A stretch of DNA of 64,000 nt from positions 1,922,001 through 1,986,000 of the forward strand of contig NZ_CP177357.1 in assembly GCF_046845755.1 (NCBI RefSeq). The letters run 5' to 3'. The DNA comes from Rubrivirga sp046845755. Its GTDB lineage: Bacteria > Bacteroidota > Rhodothermia > Rhodothermales > Rubricoccaceae. Below are positions 43,269-51,917 of this stretch, piece after piece (position 1 is the first letter of the stretch; every line of letters begins with the position of its first letter). The notes beneath the pieces were generated by a model. It was not told the origin of the DNA and did no database searches. It saw nothing but the letters and a program-made list of their open reading frames with translations. Position numbers and translations under genes: made by a program.

Positions 43269-44219
43269 CTACCCGGCGGCCTCCTCGGCGACGCGCTGCC
43301 GGAAGTAGTCGAGCGTCCGCGCGAGCCCGTCGGCGCGGTCGACCCGGGGGGTCCAGCCCAGGATCTCGCGCGCCCGCGTGATGTCCGGCTGGCGGACCTG
43401 GGGGTCGTCGGCGGGCAGGTCCTCGAAGGTGATCGTCGAGTCGGAGCCGGTGAGCGCGACGACCTCTTGGGCGAACTCGCGGATCGAGACCTCGTCCGGG
43501 TTGCCGATGTTGACCGGGTCGGCCTCGTCGGAGTGGAGCAGCCGCCACAGCCCCTCGATCAGGTCGTCGACGTACTGGAAGCTCCGCGTCTGGGAGCCGT
43601 CGCCGAAGACCGTAATCGGCTCGCCGCGCAACGCCTGCCCCATAAACGCCGGGAGCGCGCGGCCGTCGTCGAGCCGCATCCGCTCGCCGTACGTGTTGAA
43701 GATCCGGACGATGCGCGTTTCGACACCGTGGTAGCGGTGGTACGCCATCGTGATGGCCTCGGCGAACCGCTTGGCCTCGTCGTAGACGCCCCGGCTGCCG
43801 ACCGGGTTGACGTGGCCCCAGTAGGTCTCCGGCTGCGGGTGGATCTGGGGGTCGCCGTAGACCTCGGACGTGCTCGCCAGCAGGAACCGGGCGCCCTTGG
43901 CCTTCGCCAGCCCGAGCGCGTTGTGGGTCCCGAGGCTGCCCACCTTGAGCGTCTGGATCGGCAGCCGCAGGTAGTCGATGGGGCTGGCGGGGCTCGCGAA
44001 GTGGAGCACGTTGTCGACTGGCCCGGCGACATACGTGAACGTCGAGATGTCGTGGCGCAGGATCTCGAAGCCCGGTTGGCCGACGAGGTGTGCGACGTTC
44101 TCTGGGTTGCCCGTGATGAAGTTGTCGAGGCAGACCACGTCGTGCCCTTCGGCGACAAAGCGGTCGCACAGGTGGGAGCCGAGGAAGCCGGCGCCGCCGG
44201 TGATCAGGGTGCGGGGCAT
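43269..44219 (-). CDS. UDP-glucuronate decarboxylase (UDP-xylose synthase)
   Basis: Converts UDP-glucuronate to UDP-xylose. A 316-residue extended SDR: GGAGFLGSHLCDRF, FITGNPENV, STSEVYGDPQIHPQPE, and the Y-x3-K pair in GVYDEAKR, with RIFNTYGERM, all characteristic of UXS. The ATG at 44219 is preferred over a start about 23 codons upstream. It follows the UDP-glucose dehydrogenase gene, which makes its substrate. Confidence 0.93.
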   Translation of the reverse strand: MPRTLITGGAGFLGSHLCDRFVAEGHDVVCLDNFITGNPENVAHLVGQPGFEILRHDISTFTYVAGPVDNVLHFASPASPIDYLRLPIQTLKVGSLGTHNALGLAKAKGARFLLASTSEVYGDPQIHPQPETYWGHVNPVGSRGVYDEAKRFAEAITMAYHRYHGVETRIVRIFNTYGERMRLDDGRALPAFMGQALRGEPITVFGDGSQTRSFQYVDDLIEGLWRLLHSDEADPVNIGNPDEVSIREFAQEVVALTGSDSTITFEDLPADDPQVRQPDITRAREILGWTPRVDRADGLARTLDYFRQRVAEEAAG

Positions 44220-44265
44220 GGGGAGTGGGGCGTGAACCGTAGGACGAGGGAAAGGCGACACCACC

Positions 44266-44285
44266 GAGCGCGGAGTCCCGCGCTC
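44266..44285. terminator. Hairpin between the UDP-sugar genes
   Basis: GAGCGCGG at 44266-44273 pairs with CCGCGCTC at 44278-44285 (8 bp, 4-nt loop), seven bases past the dehydrogenase stop. No T-run; perhaps an attenuator or processing site between the two genes. Confidence 0.35.
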
Positions 44286-44291
44286 CACGGA

Positions 44292-45698
44292 CTACGCACC
44301 CGACATCGGCGTGACGAACGGGCGGCCGACGGAGTGGTACGCGAACCCGGCGGCGGCCATCCGCTCCGGGTCGAACACGTTGCGGCCGTCGAAGATGACC
44401 GGGACCCCGTCGGGCCCCGCGTTCATCAGGTTGCGGACGCGGTCGAGGTCGGGGCGGCGGAACTCGGGCCACTCGGTCGCGATGACGAGCGCATCGGCCC
44501 CGTCGATGGCGTGGTAGCCGCGGTCGGCGTAGCGCAGCGAGCCCGGGCCCTCGACCGGCTCGCGCGCGAACGCCGCCTCGGTCGTCTCTCGGGCCTCCGG
44601 GTCGAACGCGACCACGTCCGCGCCGAGCCGCACCAGCTCGCGGATGATGACATGCGCTGGGGCCTCGCGGACGTCGTCGGTGTGGGGCTTGAACGCGAGC
44701 CCCCAGACCGCGACGGTCTTGCCAGCGAGGCGGCCGTCGGTGCCGATGGCCTCGACCACGCGGGGCACCATCGACCGGCGCTGGCTGTCGTTGACGCGGA
44801 GCACGGCGTCCAGGATCTCGAAGTCGTAGCCCTCCTCGCGCGCCGTCCGGTGGAGCGCCTGGACGTCCTTGGGGAAGCAGCTCCCGCCGAACCCGATGCC
44901 GGCGTACAAAAACTTGGGGCCGATCCGGGAGTCCGTCCCGATCCCGCGCCGCACCTTGTCGACATCCGCGCCGACGCGCTCGCACAGATTCGCGATCTCG
45001 TTCATGAACGTGATCTTGGTCGCGAGCATCGCGTTCGCCGCGTACTTCGTCATCTCGGCCGAGGGCTCGTCCATGACCAGGATCGGGTTGCCAGACCGGA
45101 CGAACGGCTCGTAGAGCCGGCGCATGACCTCGGCCGCCCGCTCGGACCCGGTGCCCACGACGACGCGCTCGGGTTTCATAAAGTCCTCCACGGCCACGCC
45201 CTCGCGCAAAAACTCGGGGTTCGAGACCACGTCGAAGTCGACGCCCTCCTCGAGCCCGTGGGCCGCGAGCGCGGCCGTCACGCGTGCGGCCGTCCCGACG
45301 GGGACCGTGCTTTTATCGACGATGACCTTGTAGCCCCAGCCCGTGCCGTCGGCCGCCTTGGCGTCGGCGAGCATCTTGCCGAGGTCGTCGGCGACGCCGA
45401 GCACGTAGCGGAGGTCGGCCGCGCCGCCCTCGCCCGGAGGCGTGGGCAGGGCCAGGAAGACGGCCTCGGCCGACTCGACGGCCTCGGCGAGGTCGGTCGT
45501 AAAGTGCAGGCGCTCCTCGCGGCGGCCGCGGTCGAAGTAGACCTCGAGGCCGGGCTCGTAGATGGTCAGCCGCCCGTCGCGCAGGCTCTCGACCTTGCCG
45601 GCGTCGATGTCGACGCAGACCACGTCGTTGCCCATCTCGGCAAAGCAGACGCCCGAGACCAGGCCTACGTATCCAGTTCCGACGACGGCGATGTGCAT
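44292..45698 (-). CDS. UDP-glucose 6-dehydrogenase
   Basis: Two-step NAD oxidation of UDP-glucose to UDP-glucuronate. 468 residues: VGTGYVGLVSGVCFAEMG at the N-terminus, STVPVGTA, EFLREG, the catalytic C274 in GFGGSCFPKDV, and the C-terminal WGLAFKPHTDDVREAP domain. First gene of the large minus-strand block, divergent from the T9SS protein gene. TACCTTCC lies 30 nt before the ATG. Confidence 0.95.
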   Translation of the reverse strand: MHIAVVGTGYVGLVSGVCFAEMGNDVVCVDIDAGKVESLRDGRLTIYEPGLEVYFDRGRREERLHFTTDLAEAVESAEAVFLALPTPPGEGGAADLRYVLGVADDLGKMLADAKAADGTGWGYKVIVDKSTVPVGTAARVTAALAAHGLEEGVDFDVVSNPEFLREGVAVEDFMKPERVVVGTGSERAAEVMRRLYEPFVRSGNPILVMDEPSAEMTKYAANAMLATKITFMNEIANLCERVGADVDKVRRGIGTDSRIGPKFLYAGIGFGGSCFPKDVQALHRTAREEGYDFEILDAVLRVNDSQRRSMVPRVVEAIGTDGRLAGKTVAVWGLAFKPHTDDVREAPAHVIIRELVRLGADVVAFDPEARETTEAAFAREPVEGPGSLRYADRGYHAIDGADALVIATEWPEFRRPDLDRVRNLMNAGPDGVPVIFDGRNVFDPERMAAAGFAYHSVGRPFVTPMSGA

Positions 45699-45720
45699 AG
45701 CGAGAGCGGGGGGAGAGTCG

Positions 45721-45728
45721 GGAAGGTA
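45721..45728 (-). promoter_or_regulatory. -7-like element of UDP-glucose dehydrogenase gene
   Basis: TACCTTCC, with its TA 30 nt before the ATG. Same octamer as before menF. Confidence 0.45.
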
Positions 45729-45806
45729 TCGGAGGGCCGGGCGCAGGGTGTAGCCCCGCCCCGGCGACGTGGACGCCCGCACGCCCGCGAGCGCCCCAAT
45801 GGCCGC

Positions 45807-45825
45807 TGTGTTCCCCGTAAACACA
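45807..45825. repeat. Inverted repeat in divergent region
   Basis: TGTGTT at 45807-45812 and AACACA at 45820-45825, with a 7-bp spacer, lie between the UDP-glucose dehydrogenase and T9SS protein genes. This is a possible regulator site. Confidence 0.3.
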
Positions 45826-45934
45826 CGAAAGCGATTCCCGGCGCGCCGTGCCGGCGCAAGGCGCTGGCTGGAGGGCGGTGGCCGTCGGGAGGCGCCTCCC
45901 CGGCCTCGTCGCCCGCGCCGGGGGCACACATTGG

Positions 45935-45965
45935 TTGCGCAGGTGGCCGCTCCGCTCCATCTTCG
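45935..45965 (+). promoter_or_regulatory. Promoter of T9SS protein gene
   Basis: TTG at 45935-45937 and CATCTTCG at 45958-45965, 20 nt apart, 31 nt before the ATG. The element departs from TAnCTTCG only at its first base. Confidence 0.35.
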
Positions 45966-45988
45966 GACCGACTCATTCCCCTATCTCC

Positions 45989-48900
45989 ATGCGTTTGTTT
46001 GTCCTGGCCCTGATGGCGGCCCTGAGTTCGGCGGCCTCGGCCCAGGCCCCCTGCGCCGCCGGCTCGGCGGCCGGCTACCCTTGCGATGGAATCGACCTGA
46101 TGGCCCACCTCGGCCTCTCCGCGTTCGCGTCGCCGGGCTCGGGTGCGCCCTCGGCCGCGAACGACATCTGGGGCTGGACGCATGCCGCCAGCGGCCGCGA
46201 GTTCGCGCTCGTCGGCCTGACCAACGGCACGGCCTTCGTCGAGGTCACGACGCCGAGCGCGCCGGTCTTCCTGGGCAAGCTGCCCACGGCCACCTCGTCC
46301 TCGTCGTGGCGAGACATCAAGACCATCGGGGACCACGCCTACATCGTCTCGGAGGCTGGGAGCCACGGGATGCAGGTGTTCGACCTGACTCAGCTGCTCG
46401 CGGTCGACGGCCCACCGGTCACGTTCGCCGCCGGCACGACGTACACGGGGTTCGGGAGCGCCCACAACGTCGTCGTGCTGGAGGCGGCGGACCTGGCGGT
46501 CGGCGTCGGCGCCTCAACGTGCGCCGGCGGCCTCGAGATGGTCGACGTCTCGACCCCGCTCGCGCCCACCCCCGCCGGCTGCTTCTCGGCCGACGGCTAC
46601 ACGCACGACGCGCAGTGCCTGATCTATAGCGGTCCGGACGCGGACCACACCGGCCGGGCCATCTGTGTGGCGAGCAACGAGGACACCGTTACCATCGTCG
46701 ACGTGACCGACCCGAGCGCCCCGGTCCAGATCGCGCGCGCGTTCTATCCGACCCCGAGCTACACCCACCAGGGCTGGTTCACCGACGACCAGCGCTACTT
46801 CATCGTCAACGACGAGCTCGACGGCAACAGCTCGACACCGACGCGGACGCTGGTGATGGACCTCCTCGACCTCGACGACCCGGAGTTCGCCTTCGCCCAC
46901 GACGGCACGTCGAGCGCCTCCGACCACAACCTCTACGTCGTCGGCCCCCGGGTCTTCCAGAGCAACTACACGGCGGGCCTGCAGGTCCTGGACGCGGCGG
47001 CGATCGGGAGCGGCGCGCTGTCGATGGTGGCCTACTTCGACACGGAGCCTGCGACCAACGCGCACGGCGCGAGCACGGGGACGGGCGGCCAGTGGAGCAA
47101 CTACCCGTACTTCGCCAGCGGGACCGTCGTCGCGAGCGACATCAAGAACGGCCTGTTCGTGCTCGCCCCGCGCGACGGGTCGTCGGGCACGGCCGACCTC
47201 TCGCCCAGCGCGCTCGACCTCACGGTCGCCCCCGGCGAGACGGGCCGCGCGACGCTGACGCTGGCGAACACGGCGGGCACCGGCGACCTCCTGTACACAG
47301 CCTCGCTCGGGGCCCTGTCCCAGCCGGCCGCCGACCGGGTGGCGCTGCCGTCCCCTCCCCCGCCGTTTGTCGGGGAGCCGCTCGTGTCCGGCGCCGTCAG
47401 CGGGCGGCCCGGCGCCGTCGACCCCGGCGCGGACGCATTCGGCGCCAGCAAGGGCAGCGTGGAGTTTGCCGCCCGCCTGGGCGACGGCGGCCCCGACGCC
47501 TTCGGCTACGCCTGGATCGACTCCGACGAGCCCGGCGGCCCGGCCGTCGCGTTCCAGGACATCTCGAGCACAGGTACGCCCATCGCCTTCTCCGGCAACG
47601 ACGAGGGCTCGGCCACGCTCACCCTCCCCTTCGCGTTCCCCTTCTACGGCGCTAGCTACACCGAGGTCGGCGTCTCGACAAACGGCTACGCGGCCTTCGC
47701 CTACAGCCAGGACTACTCGAACGGCCCGATTCCGTCCGCGGTCACGCCGAACGGCCTGCTGGCGCCATTCTGGGACGACCTCCACCGGCGCTCGGGCACG
47801 GCCTACAGCGGCACGCTGCCCGACGGCCGGTTCGTCATCCAGTGGACGAACTGGGGCACGTACGTGCCGTCGTCCGGCGTCGACCTGACGTTCCAGATCC
47901 TCCTCTCCGACGACGGGTCGATCGAGTACCAGTACGGCACGCTGACGGGTCCGCTCGACAGCGCGACGGTCGGCATCGAGGACGAGGACGGCGCCGTCGG
48001 CCTCCAGGTGGCGCTCAACGCGGCCTACCTCCGGTCCGACCTCGCGATCGCCTTTACTCAGCCGACGCGGTGGGCGACCCTCTCCGGCCCGGCGAGCGGC
48101 GTGATCGGCCCCGGCGGATCGGTCGGGTTCGACCTCGACGTCGACGCCACGGACCTGCCGGAGGGCGTCTACACGACCGAGATCACCGTCTCGACGAGCG
48201 ACGCCGCCGCCGAGATCACCGTCGTCCCGGTGACGCTGACCGTCGGCGGCTCGACGGCCACCTCGTCCGTCGTGATCGCCGGGGCCCGCGGGGCCCGGTT
48301 CCTCGGGCCCCCCGCGGCCGGGATGACCGTCGACGACCTCGCGGCCCAGAACCTCGTCCGCGGCGTGCCCGGGTACTTCCCCGACCACCCCAAGCCGACC
48401 CTGTGGACCGGGTACGACACGGCCGCCGGCCGGTGGCTCCCCGACGGGGGCGCCGGACACGAGCTCCCGCTCGGCCGCGCGGTCCGGTGGTACCTCCTCG
48501 ACCGCGACGGGGTCGGCGACCCCGCCGTGAGCGAGAGCCGGGCCCTCCCGTTCACGCTCGCGACCGGCCGCCCGGTCAACGACCGGTTCGTCCGGGTCCC
48601 GCTCGACACCGGGGGCAACCGGTTCAACCACCTCGCCAACCCGTTCGCCGAGCCGCTCGACGTCTCGGGGATCCGGTCGTGGCAGGGCGGGGGCGGGCTC
48701 TCGCGGAACACCGGGGTCTACACGTACGACCCGGCCACGGCGACGTGGGCCGAGGCCACGACGGTGGCCCCGTGGCAAGCGTTCCGGTTCCGGGCCCGGG
48801 GCCCCCGCCGGAACGGGAACCCGCGCGTGCTGACCATCCCTTCGGACGCCCGGGTCCCCGCCGCGCAGGCGGCCCGGGCGGCCGGCCCGACGGCCCCCGG

Positions 48901-49645
48901 CCTCCGGTTCGCGCTCGAGGCGACCTCGGAGGCCGGCCGCCCGCTCCGCGACGCCTCGCTCGCGGTCGCCTTCGACGCCGAGGCGACCGCGGCGTTCGAC
49001 GCCGACGAGGACACCGAGAAGTTCCAGCCCCCGGCCACGGCGTACGCGCTCGTCGGGGCCCGCGTGGGCCGGGCGCTGGCGACCCGCGACGCCCGGCCGT
49101 TCGCCCCCGCCGAGGTCCCGCTCGCCGTCGAAGCGCGGGGTACGCGCGGCGACGCGACGCTCCGCTGGGACGCGAGCGCGCTCCCGGCCGGGCTGCCCGT
49201 CGTGCTCGTCGACCTCGCGACGGGCGAGGAGGTCGACGTCCGGGCGCGGTCGAGCTACGGGTTCCGGCTCGCGCCGAGCCCGGCGCTCGACGACGTCCCG
49301 CTCGACGACCTCGCCGACCCGGCCGCGGCGGCCGACCGGTTCGTGCTCCGGATCGGGGCCGCGCTCGCGAGCGCCGGGGACGTGGCGGCCGTCGCGCTCG
49401 AGGCGCCCGTCCCGAACCCGTCGGCGGGCGGCGCGCGTCTCGAGTTCGGGGTCCCCGAGGCCGGCGCCGTCCGGCTGAGCGTGTTCGACGCGCGGGGCCG
49501 AGAGGTCGCCGTGCTCGTCGACGGGCCGCTCGCGGCGGGCCGGCACGAGGCGGCGCTCCCGGCCGGGCTCGCGGCCGGGGTGTACGTCGTGCGGCTGGCG
49601 GCCGGCGGTGCCGTCGTCAGCCAGCGCGCGGCCGTCGTCCGCTGA
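45989..49645 (+). CDS. Choice-of-anchor B family protein with T9SS sorting domain
   Basis: A 1218-residue secreted protein. The signal peptide (residues 1-19, ASAQ) is followed by a choice-of-anchor-B/LVIVD-type propeller (about 20-400; SAHNVVV, THQGWFTDDQRYF, SDHNLYVVG). Next come a nidogen-like beta segment (about 525-690; YTEVGVSTNGYAAF, APFWDDL) and an Ig-like strand set (about 690-755). A C-terminal region of about 460 residues ends in a type A T9SS sorting domain (VPNPSAGGARLEF...GVYVVRLAAGG). Codon use shifts visibly near base 48,250, with many more GGG and CGG codons after it. The substrate or ligand is unknown. Confidence 0.88.
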   Translation: MRLFVLALMAALSSAASAQAPCAAGSAAGYPCDGIDLMAHLGLSAFASPGSGAPSAANDIWGWTHAASGREFALVGLTNGTAFVEVTTPSAPVFLGKLPTATSSSSWRDIKTIGDHAYIVSEAGSHGMQVFDLTQLLAVDGPPVTFAAGTTYTGFGSAHNVVVLEAADLAVGVGASTCAGGLEMVDVSTPLAPTPAGCFSADGYTHDAQCLIYSGPDADHTGRAICVASNEDTVTIVDVTDPSAPVQIARAFYPTPSYTHQGWFTDDQRYFIVNDELDGNSSTPTRTLVMDLLDLDDPEFAFAHDGTSSASDHNLYVVGPRVFQSNYTAGLQVLDAAAIGSGALSMVAYFDTEPATNAHGASTGTGGQWSNYPYFASGTVVASDIKNGLFVLAPRDGSSGTADLSPSALDLTVAPGETGRATLTLANTAGTGDLLYTASLGALSQPAADRVALPSPPPPFVGEPLVSGAVSGRPGAVDPGADAFGASKGSVEFAARLGDGGPDAFGYAWIDSDEPGGPAVAFQDISSTGTPIAFSGNDEGSATLTLPFAFPFYGASYTEVGVSTNGYAAFAYSQDYSNGPIPSAVTPNGLLAPFWDDLHRRSGTAYSGTLPDGRFVIQWTNWGTYVPSSGVDLTFQILLSDDGSIEYQYGTLTGPLDSATVGIEDEDGAVGLQVALNAAYLRSDLAIAFTQPTRWATLSGPASGVIGPGGSVGFDLDVDATDLPEGVYTTEITVSTSDAAAEITVVPVTLTVGGSTATSSVVIAGARGARFLGPPAAGMTVDDLAAQNLVRGVPGYFPDHPKPTLWTGYDTAAGRWLPDGGAGHELPLGRAVRWYLLDRDGVGDPAVSESRALPFTLATGRPVNDRFVRVPLDTGGNRFNHLANPFAEPLDVSGIRSWQGGGGLSRNTGVYTYDPATATWAEATTVAPWQAFRFRARGPRRNGNPRVLTIPSDARVPAAQAARAAGPTAPGLRFALEATSEAGRPLRDASLAVAFDAEATAAFDADEDTEKFQPPATAYALVGARVGRALATRDARPFAPAEVPLAVEARGTRGDATLRWDASALPAGLPVVLVDLATGEEVDVRARSSYGFRLAPSPALDDVPLDDLADPAAAADRFVLRIGAALASAGDVAAVALEAPVPNPSAGGARLEFGVPEAGAVRLSVFDARGREVAVLVDGPLAAGRHEAALPAGLAAGVYVVRLAAGGAVVSQRAAVVR

Positions 49646-49749
49646 GGCGCCGCGCTCGGTTCTGTTCGGGGGCGTCGGCCTCGAAGCGAGAGCCCGCCGC
49701 CAGCCGGCAGTAGGCGCGCGCGTCTTAGCCGCCGCTCCACACGGGCCCA

Positions 49750-49780
49750 TTGCCCACGGGCCGGGCACGGGTCTAGTTTG
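49750..49780 (+). promoter_or_regulatory. Promoter of the tRNA pair
   Basis: TTG at 49750-49752 and TAGTTTG at 49774-49780, 21 nt apart. This is a near-consensus Bacteroidota promoter, 44 nt upstream of tRNA-Lys. Confidence 0.6.
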
Positions 49781-49817
49781 GACGCCTGCCCGCCGGAGAG
49801 GCGCGAGCCCCTCCTCT

Positions 49818-49890
49818 GGCTCCGTAGCTCAGTTGGCAGAGCAGCTGGCTTTTAACCAGCGGGTCGTAGGTTCGAGCCCTACCGGAGTCA
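49818..49890 (+). tRNA. tRNA-Lys (UUU)
   Basis: A 73-nt cloverleaf. The acceptor stem GGCTCCG/CGGAGTC has one G-U pair, the D-arm is GCTC/GAGC, and the anticodon stem GCTGG/CCAGC holds loop CTTTTAA with anticodon TTT at 49851-49853. The T-arm is GTAGG/CCTAC with loop TTCGAGC, and the discriminator is A. CCA is not encoded. Confidence 0.97.
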
Positions 49891-49930
49891 CACCTCGACC
49901 GAGTTCTTTCTAGCGCCCTGTGCGCACCCT

Positions 49931-50014
49931 GCCCGGGTGGTGAAATTGGTAGACACGCACGCTTGAGGGGCGTGTGGAGTAAAATCCGTGCTGGTTCGAG
50001 TCCAGTCCCGGGCA
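49931..50014 (+). tRNA. tRNA-Leu (GAG)
   Basis: An 84-nt class II tRNA. The acceptor stem is GCCCGGG/CCCGGGC and the anticodon stem CACGC/GCGTG holds anticodon GAG at 49965-49967. A long variable arm (GGAGTAAAATCC) and a T-arm with loop TTCGAGT follow; the discriminator is A. CCA is not encoded. It lies 40 nt after tRNA-Lys and probably shares its transcript. Confidence 0.97.
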
Positions 50015-50022
50015 CGTCACGA

Positions 50023-50056
50023 GCGGCCGTTGCAGCGATGCAGCGGCCGCTTTTTT
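50023..50056 (+). terminator. Rho-independent terminator of the tRNA operon
   Basis: GCGGCCGTTGC (50023-50033) pairs with GCAGCGGCCGC (50040-50050) with one G-U pair and a 6-nt loop, followed by six T. This is the only classical hairpin plus T-run terminator I see in the window. Confidence 0.9.
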
Positions 50057-50125
50057 GTGGGCGTGGCGGGTCCACGAGGCTCCTGCTGAACGCGCGTTCG
50101 CGCCTGGCCTGTGCCGAACCGCCCC

Positions 50126-51745
50126 TTACGACGTCGCCTCCCGGACCGGGGCCGGCATCGCTTTCGGGGGCGCCAGACCGGTCAGCCCGACGGTGAACGT
50201 GGTCCCCTCCCCTTCTTCGGTCTCGACGGTCAGCTCGCCGCCGTGCCCGTGGACGACGATCTCGTAGGCCAGTGACAGGCCGAGGCCGGTGCCCTCGCCG
50301 GTCGGCTTCGTGGTGAAGAACGGCTCGAAGATCTTGGTCCGCGCGCCCTCCGGGATGCCCGGACCGTTGTCGGTGATGCGGACGCGCGCGCCCTTCCCCC
50401 ACGGCCGCGACTCGACCCGGAGCACGGGGGCAAACCCGGGCTCGCCCGCTGCCGCCCGCTCGCGGAGCGCCTGGAGCGCGTTGTCGAGCAGGTTGAGGAA
50501 CACGCGGCCCATCTCCTCGGGCACCATCACGACCGTCCCGACGGCCTCGTCGAGGTCGAGGTCGAGCTCGACGTTGAAGCCGGAGTGCTCCGCGCGCATG
50601 CCGTGGTACGCCAGCCCGACGTACTCCTTGAGCAAGCTGTTGAGCGGCGCCTCCCGGCTCGGGCCGGGCTGGGCCCGGCTGTGCGCCAGCATCGACCGGA
50701 TGATGCCGTCGGCGCGTCGGCCGTGCTCGCGGATCTTGAGCGCGTTCGAGCGCATGTCGTCGAGCAGGTCGGCCGACTCGTCGAGGGCCTCGCCGACCGG
50801 CCGCTCGGGGACCTCGCGGACCTCCTCCTCGAAGTCGTCGAGCAGCTCGACCAGGAGCTGGGCGAAGTTGTTGACGAAGTTGAGCGGGTTCTTGAGCTCG
50901 TGGGCGACGCCGGCCGTGAGCTGCCCCAGCGACGCCATCTTTTCCTGCTGCACGAGCCGCGTCTGCGCCGCCTCCAGCCGCGCCAGCGACGCCGTCAGCT
51001 CGGCCTGCTGGGCCTCGAGTTCCGCCCCGCGCGTCTCCAGCTGCTCGCCCCGCGCCGCGAGCCGGTCGCGCAGCCGCGCCAGCCGCTGCGTGCCCCGGTA
51101 CTGCCCCCGGCGCCCTGCGTACAGCGCCGCGCTCATCGCCGTCGACAGGAACGTGACCAGGAGCAGAAACGACAGGCGGCGGACCGCCTCGCCCGCGTCG
51201 ACCAGCGAGCCCGTCGTGCCCGCGAGTGCCAGCGCGCCGGTGTGGAGGACGGTGATCAGGCCGCCCAGCAGCATCGTCTGGATCGGCTGAAACGGCACCG
51301 TTCCGACGGTGAACAGCAGCAGCAGCGACAGCCACGCGGCCATGAACTCGAGGTCGCCCCGGACCAGCTCCTCCCACGTGATGACGAGCGAGCCGACGAG
51401 CACGAACAGGGCCACCAGCCACCGCCCGAGCACCAGGCCGGGCCGGAACCGGGCGACCACGAAGAACACGGCCGCCGCCGCGTACACGAACAGTTTGTCG
51501 GACAGGGCCTCCCCGATCTGCGTCGCCGAGTCGCCCACGTCGCCGACGCCGCCGCCCCCGACCATGCTCGTCACCACGACGGCCATTCCGACGCCAACCA
51601 GCGCCACGATCCCGAACAAGCCGGCGACGCGGAGCCCGATGACCGTCGCCCCGTCGAGCACGGCGCGGAACCCGGGGTCGTGCTCGGCGCGCGACGGGGC
51701 GACGTAGCGCTCCCAGAGGACGCGCAAGCGGACAGATGGAGACAT
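50126..51745 (-). CDS. Membrane sensor histidine kinase
   Basis: A 539-residue kinase. Five or six membrane helices occupy about residues 30-205. A coiled coil follows (about 210-265; RGEQLETRGAELEAQQAELTASL). The HisKA domain has the phospho-acceptor His near residue 281 (GVAHELKNPLNFVNN). The HATPase_c domain has LLDNALQAL (N box), DNGPGIP (G1), FEPFFTTK (F box) and GTGLGLSLAYEIV (G2). The long insertion between HisKA helices and the N-box stretch resemble cyanobacterial-type and cAMP-dependent relatives. No response regulator is adjacent, so it is an orphan kinase in this window. Confidence 0.9.
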   Translation of the reverse strand: MSPSVRLRVLWERYVAPSRAEHDPGFRAVLDGATVIGLRVAGLFGIVALVGVGMAVVVTSMVGGGGVGDVGDSATQIGEALSDKLFVYAAAAVFFVVARFRPGLVLGRWLVALFVLVGSLVITWEELVRGDLEFMAAWLSLLLLFTVGTVPFQPIQTMLLGGLITVLHTGALALAGTTGSLVDAGEAVRRLSFLLLVTFLSTAMSAALYAGRRGQYRGTQRLARLRDRLAARGEQLETRGAELEAQQAELTASLARLEAAQTRLVQQEKMASLGQLTAGVAHELKNPLNFVNNFAQLLVELLDDFEEEVREVPERPVGEALDESADLLDDMRSNALKIREHGRRADGIIRSMLAHSRAQPGPSREAPLNSLLKEYVGLAYHGMRAEHSGFNVELDLDLDEAVGTVVMVPEEMGRVFLNLLDNALQALRERAAAGEPGFAPVLRVESRPWGKGARVRITDNGPGIPEGARTKIFEPFFTTKPTGEGTGLGLSLAYEIVVHGHGGELTVETEEGEGTTFTVGLTGLAPPKAMPAPVREATS

Positions 51746-51771
51746 CGGCGAGGGTGGGGCGGCGGGGGATA

Positions 51772-51806
51772 CTCGGGCCGTCCGGCTTTGTCCCCGACGG
51801 CCCGAG
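51772..51806. repeat. Perfect 11-bp inverted repeat before the histidine kinase gene
   Basis: CTCGGGCCGTC at 51772-51782 and GACGGCCCGAG at 51796-51806, 13-nt spacer. It lies 27-61 nt upstream of the kinase ATG, next to TATCCCCC (51764-51771), where it would cover a -33 box. Operator or terminator of the upstream gene. Confidence 0.5.
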
Positions 51807-51917
51807 CGGCCGCGAGCGGGGGCCGCGGGCCGGCAATCAGCGAGCGGGGCGGAACGGAGGCGAGCGGAAAGCGCCCTCCGACGCCCATCTCCTCCCTCGG
51901 CTCCCCTGCCCCCCAAC

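Noticed and set aside
46514..49768. 1084-codon open frame opposite the T9SS protein gene
   Set aside because: Low-complexity Arg/Gly/Val sequence, no motifs, no start signal; the plus-strand protein has clear domains.
50101..50125. Palindrome GAACGCGCGTTC near 50090-50101 as terminator of the histidine kinase gene
   Set aside because: Self-complementary 12-mer without a loop or T-run; too common in GC-rich sequence to assign.
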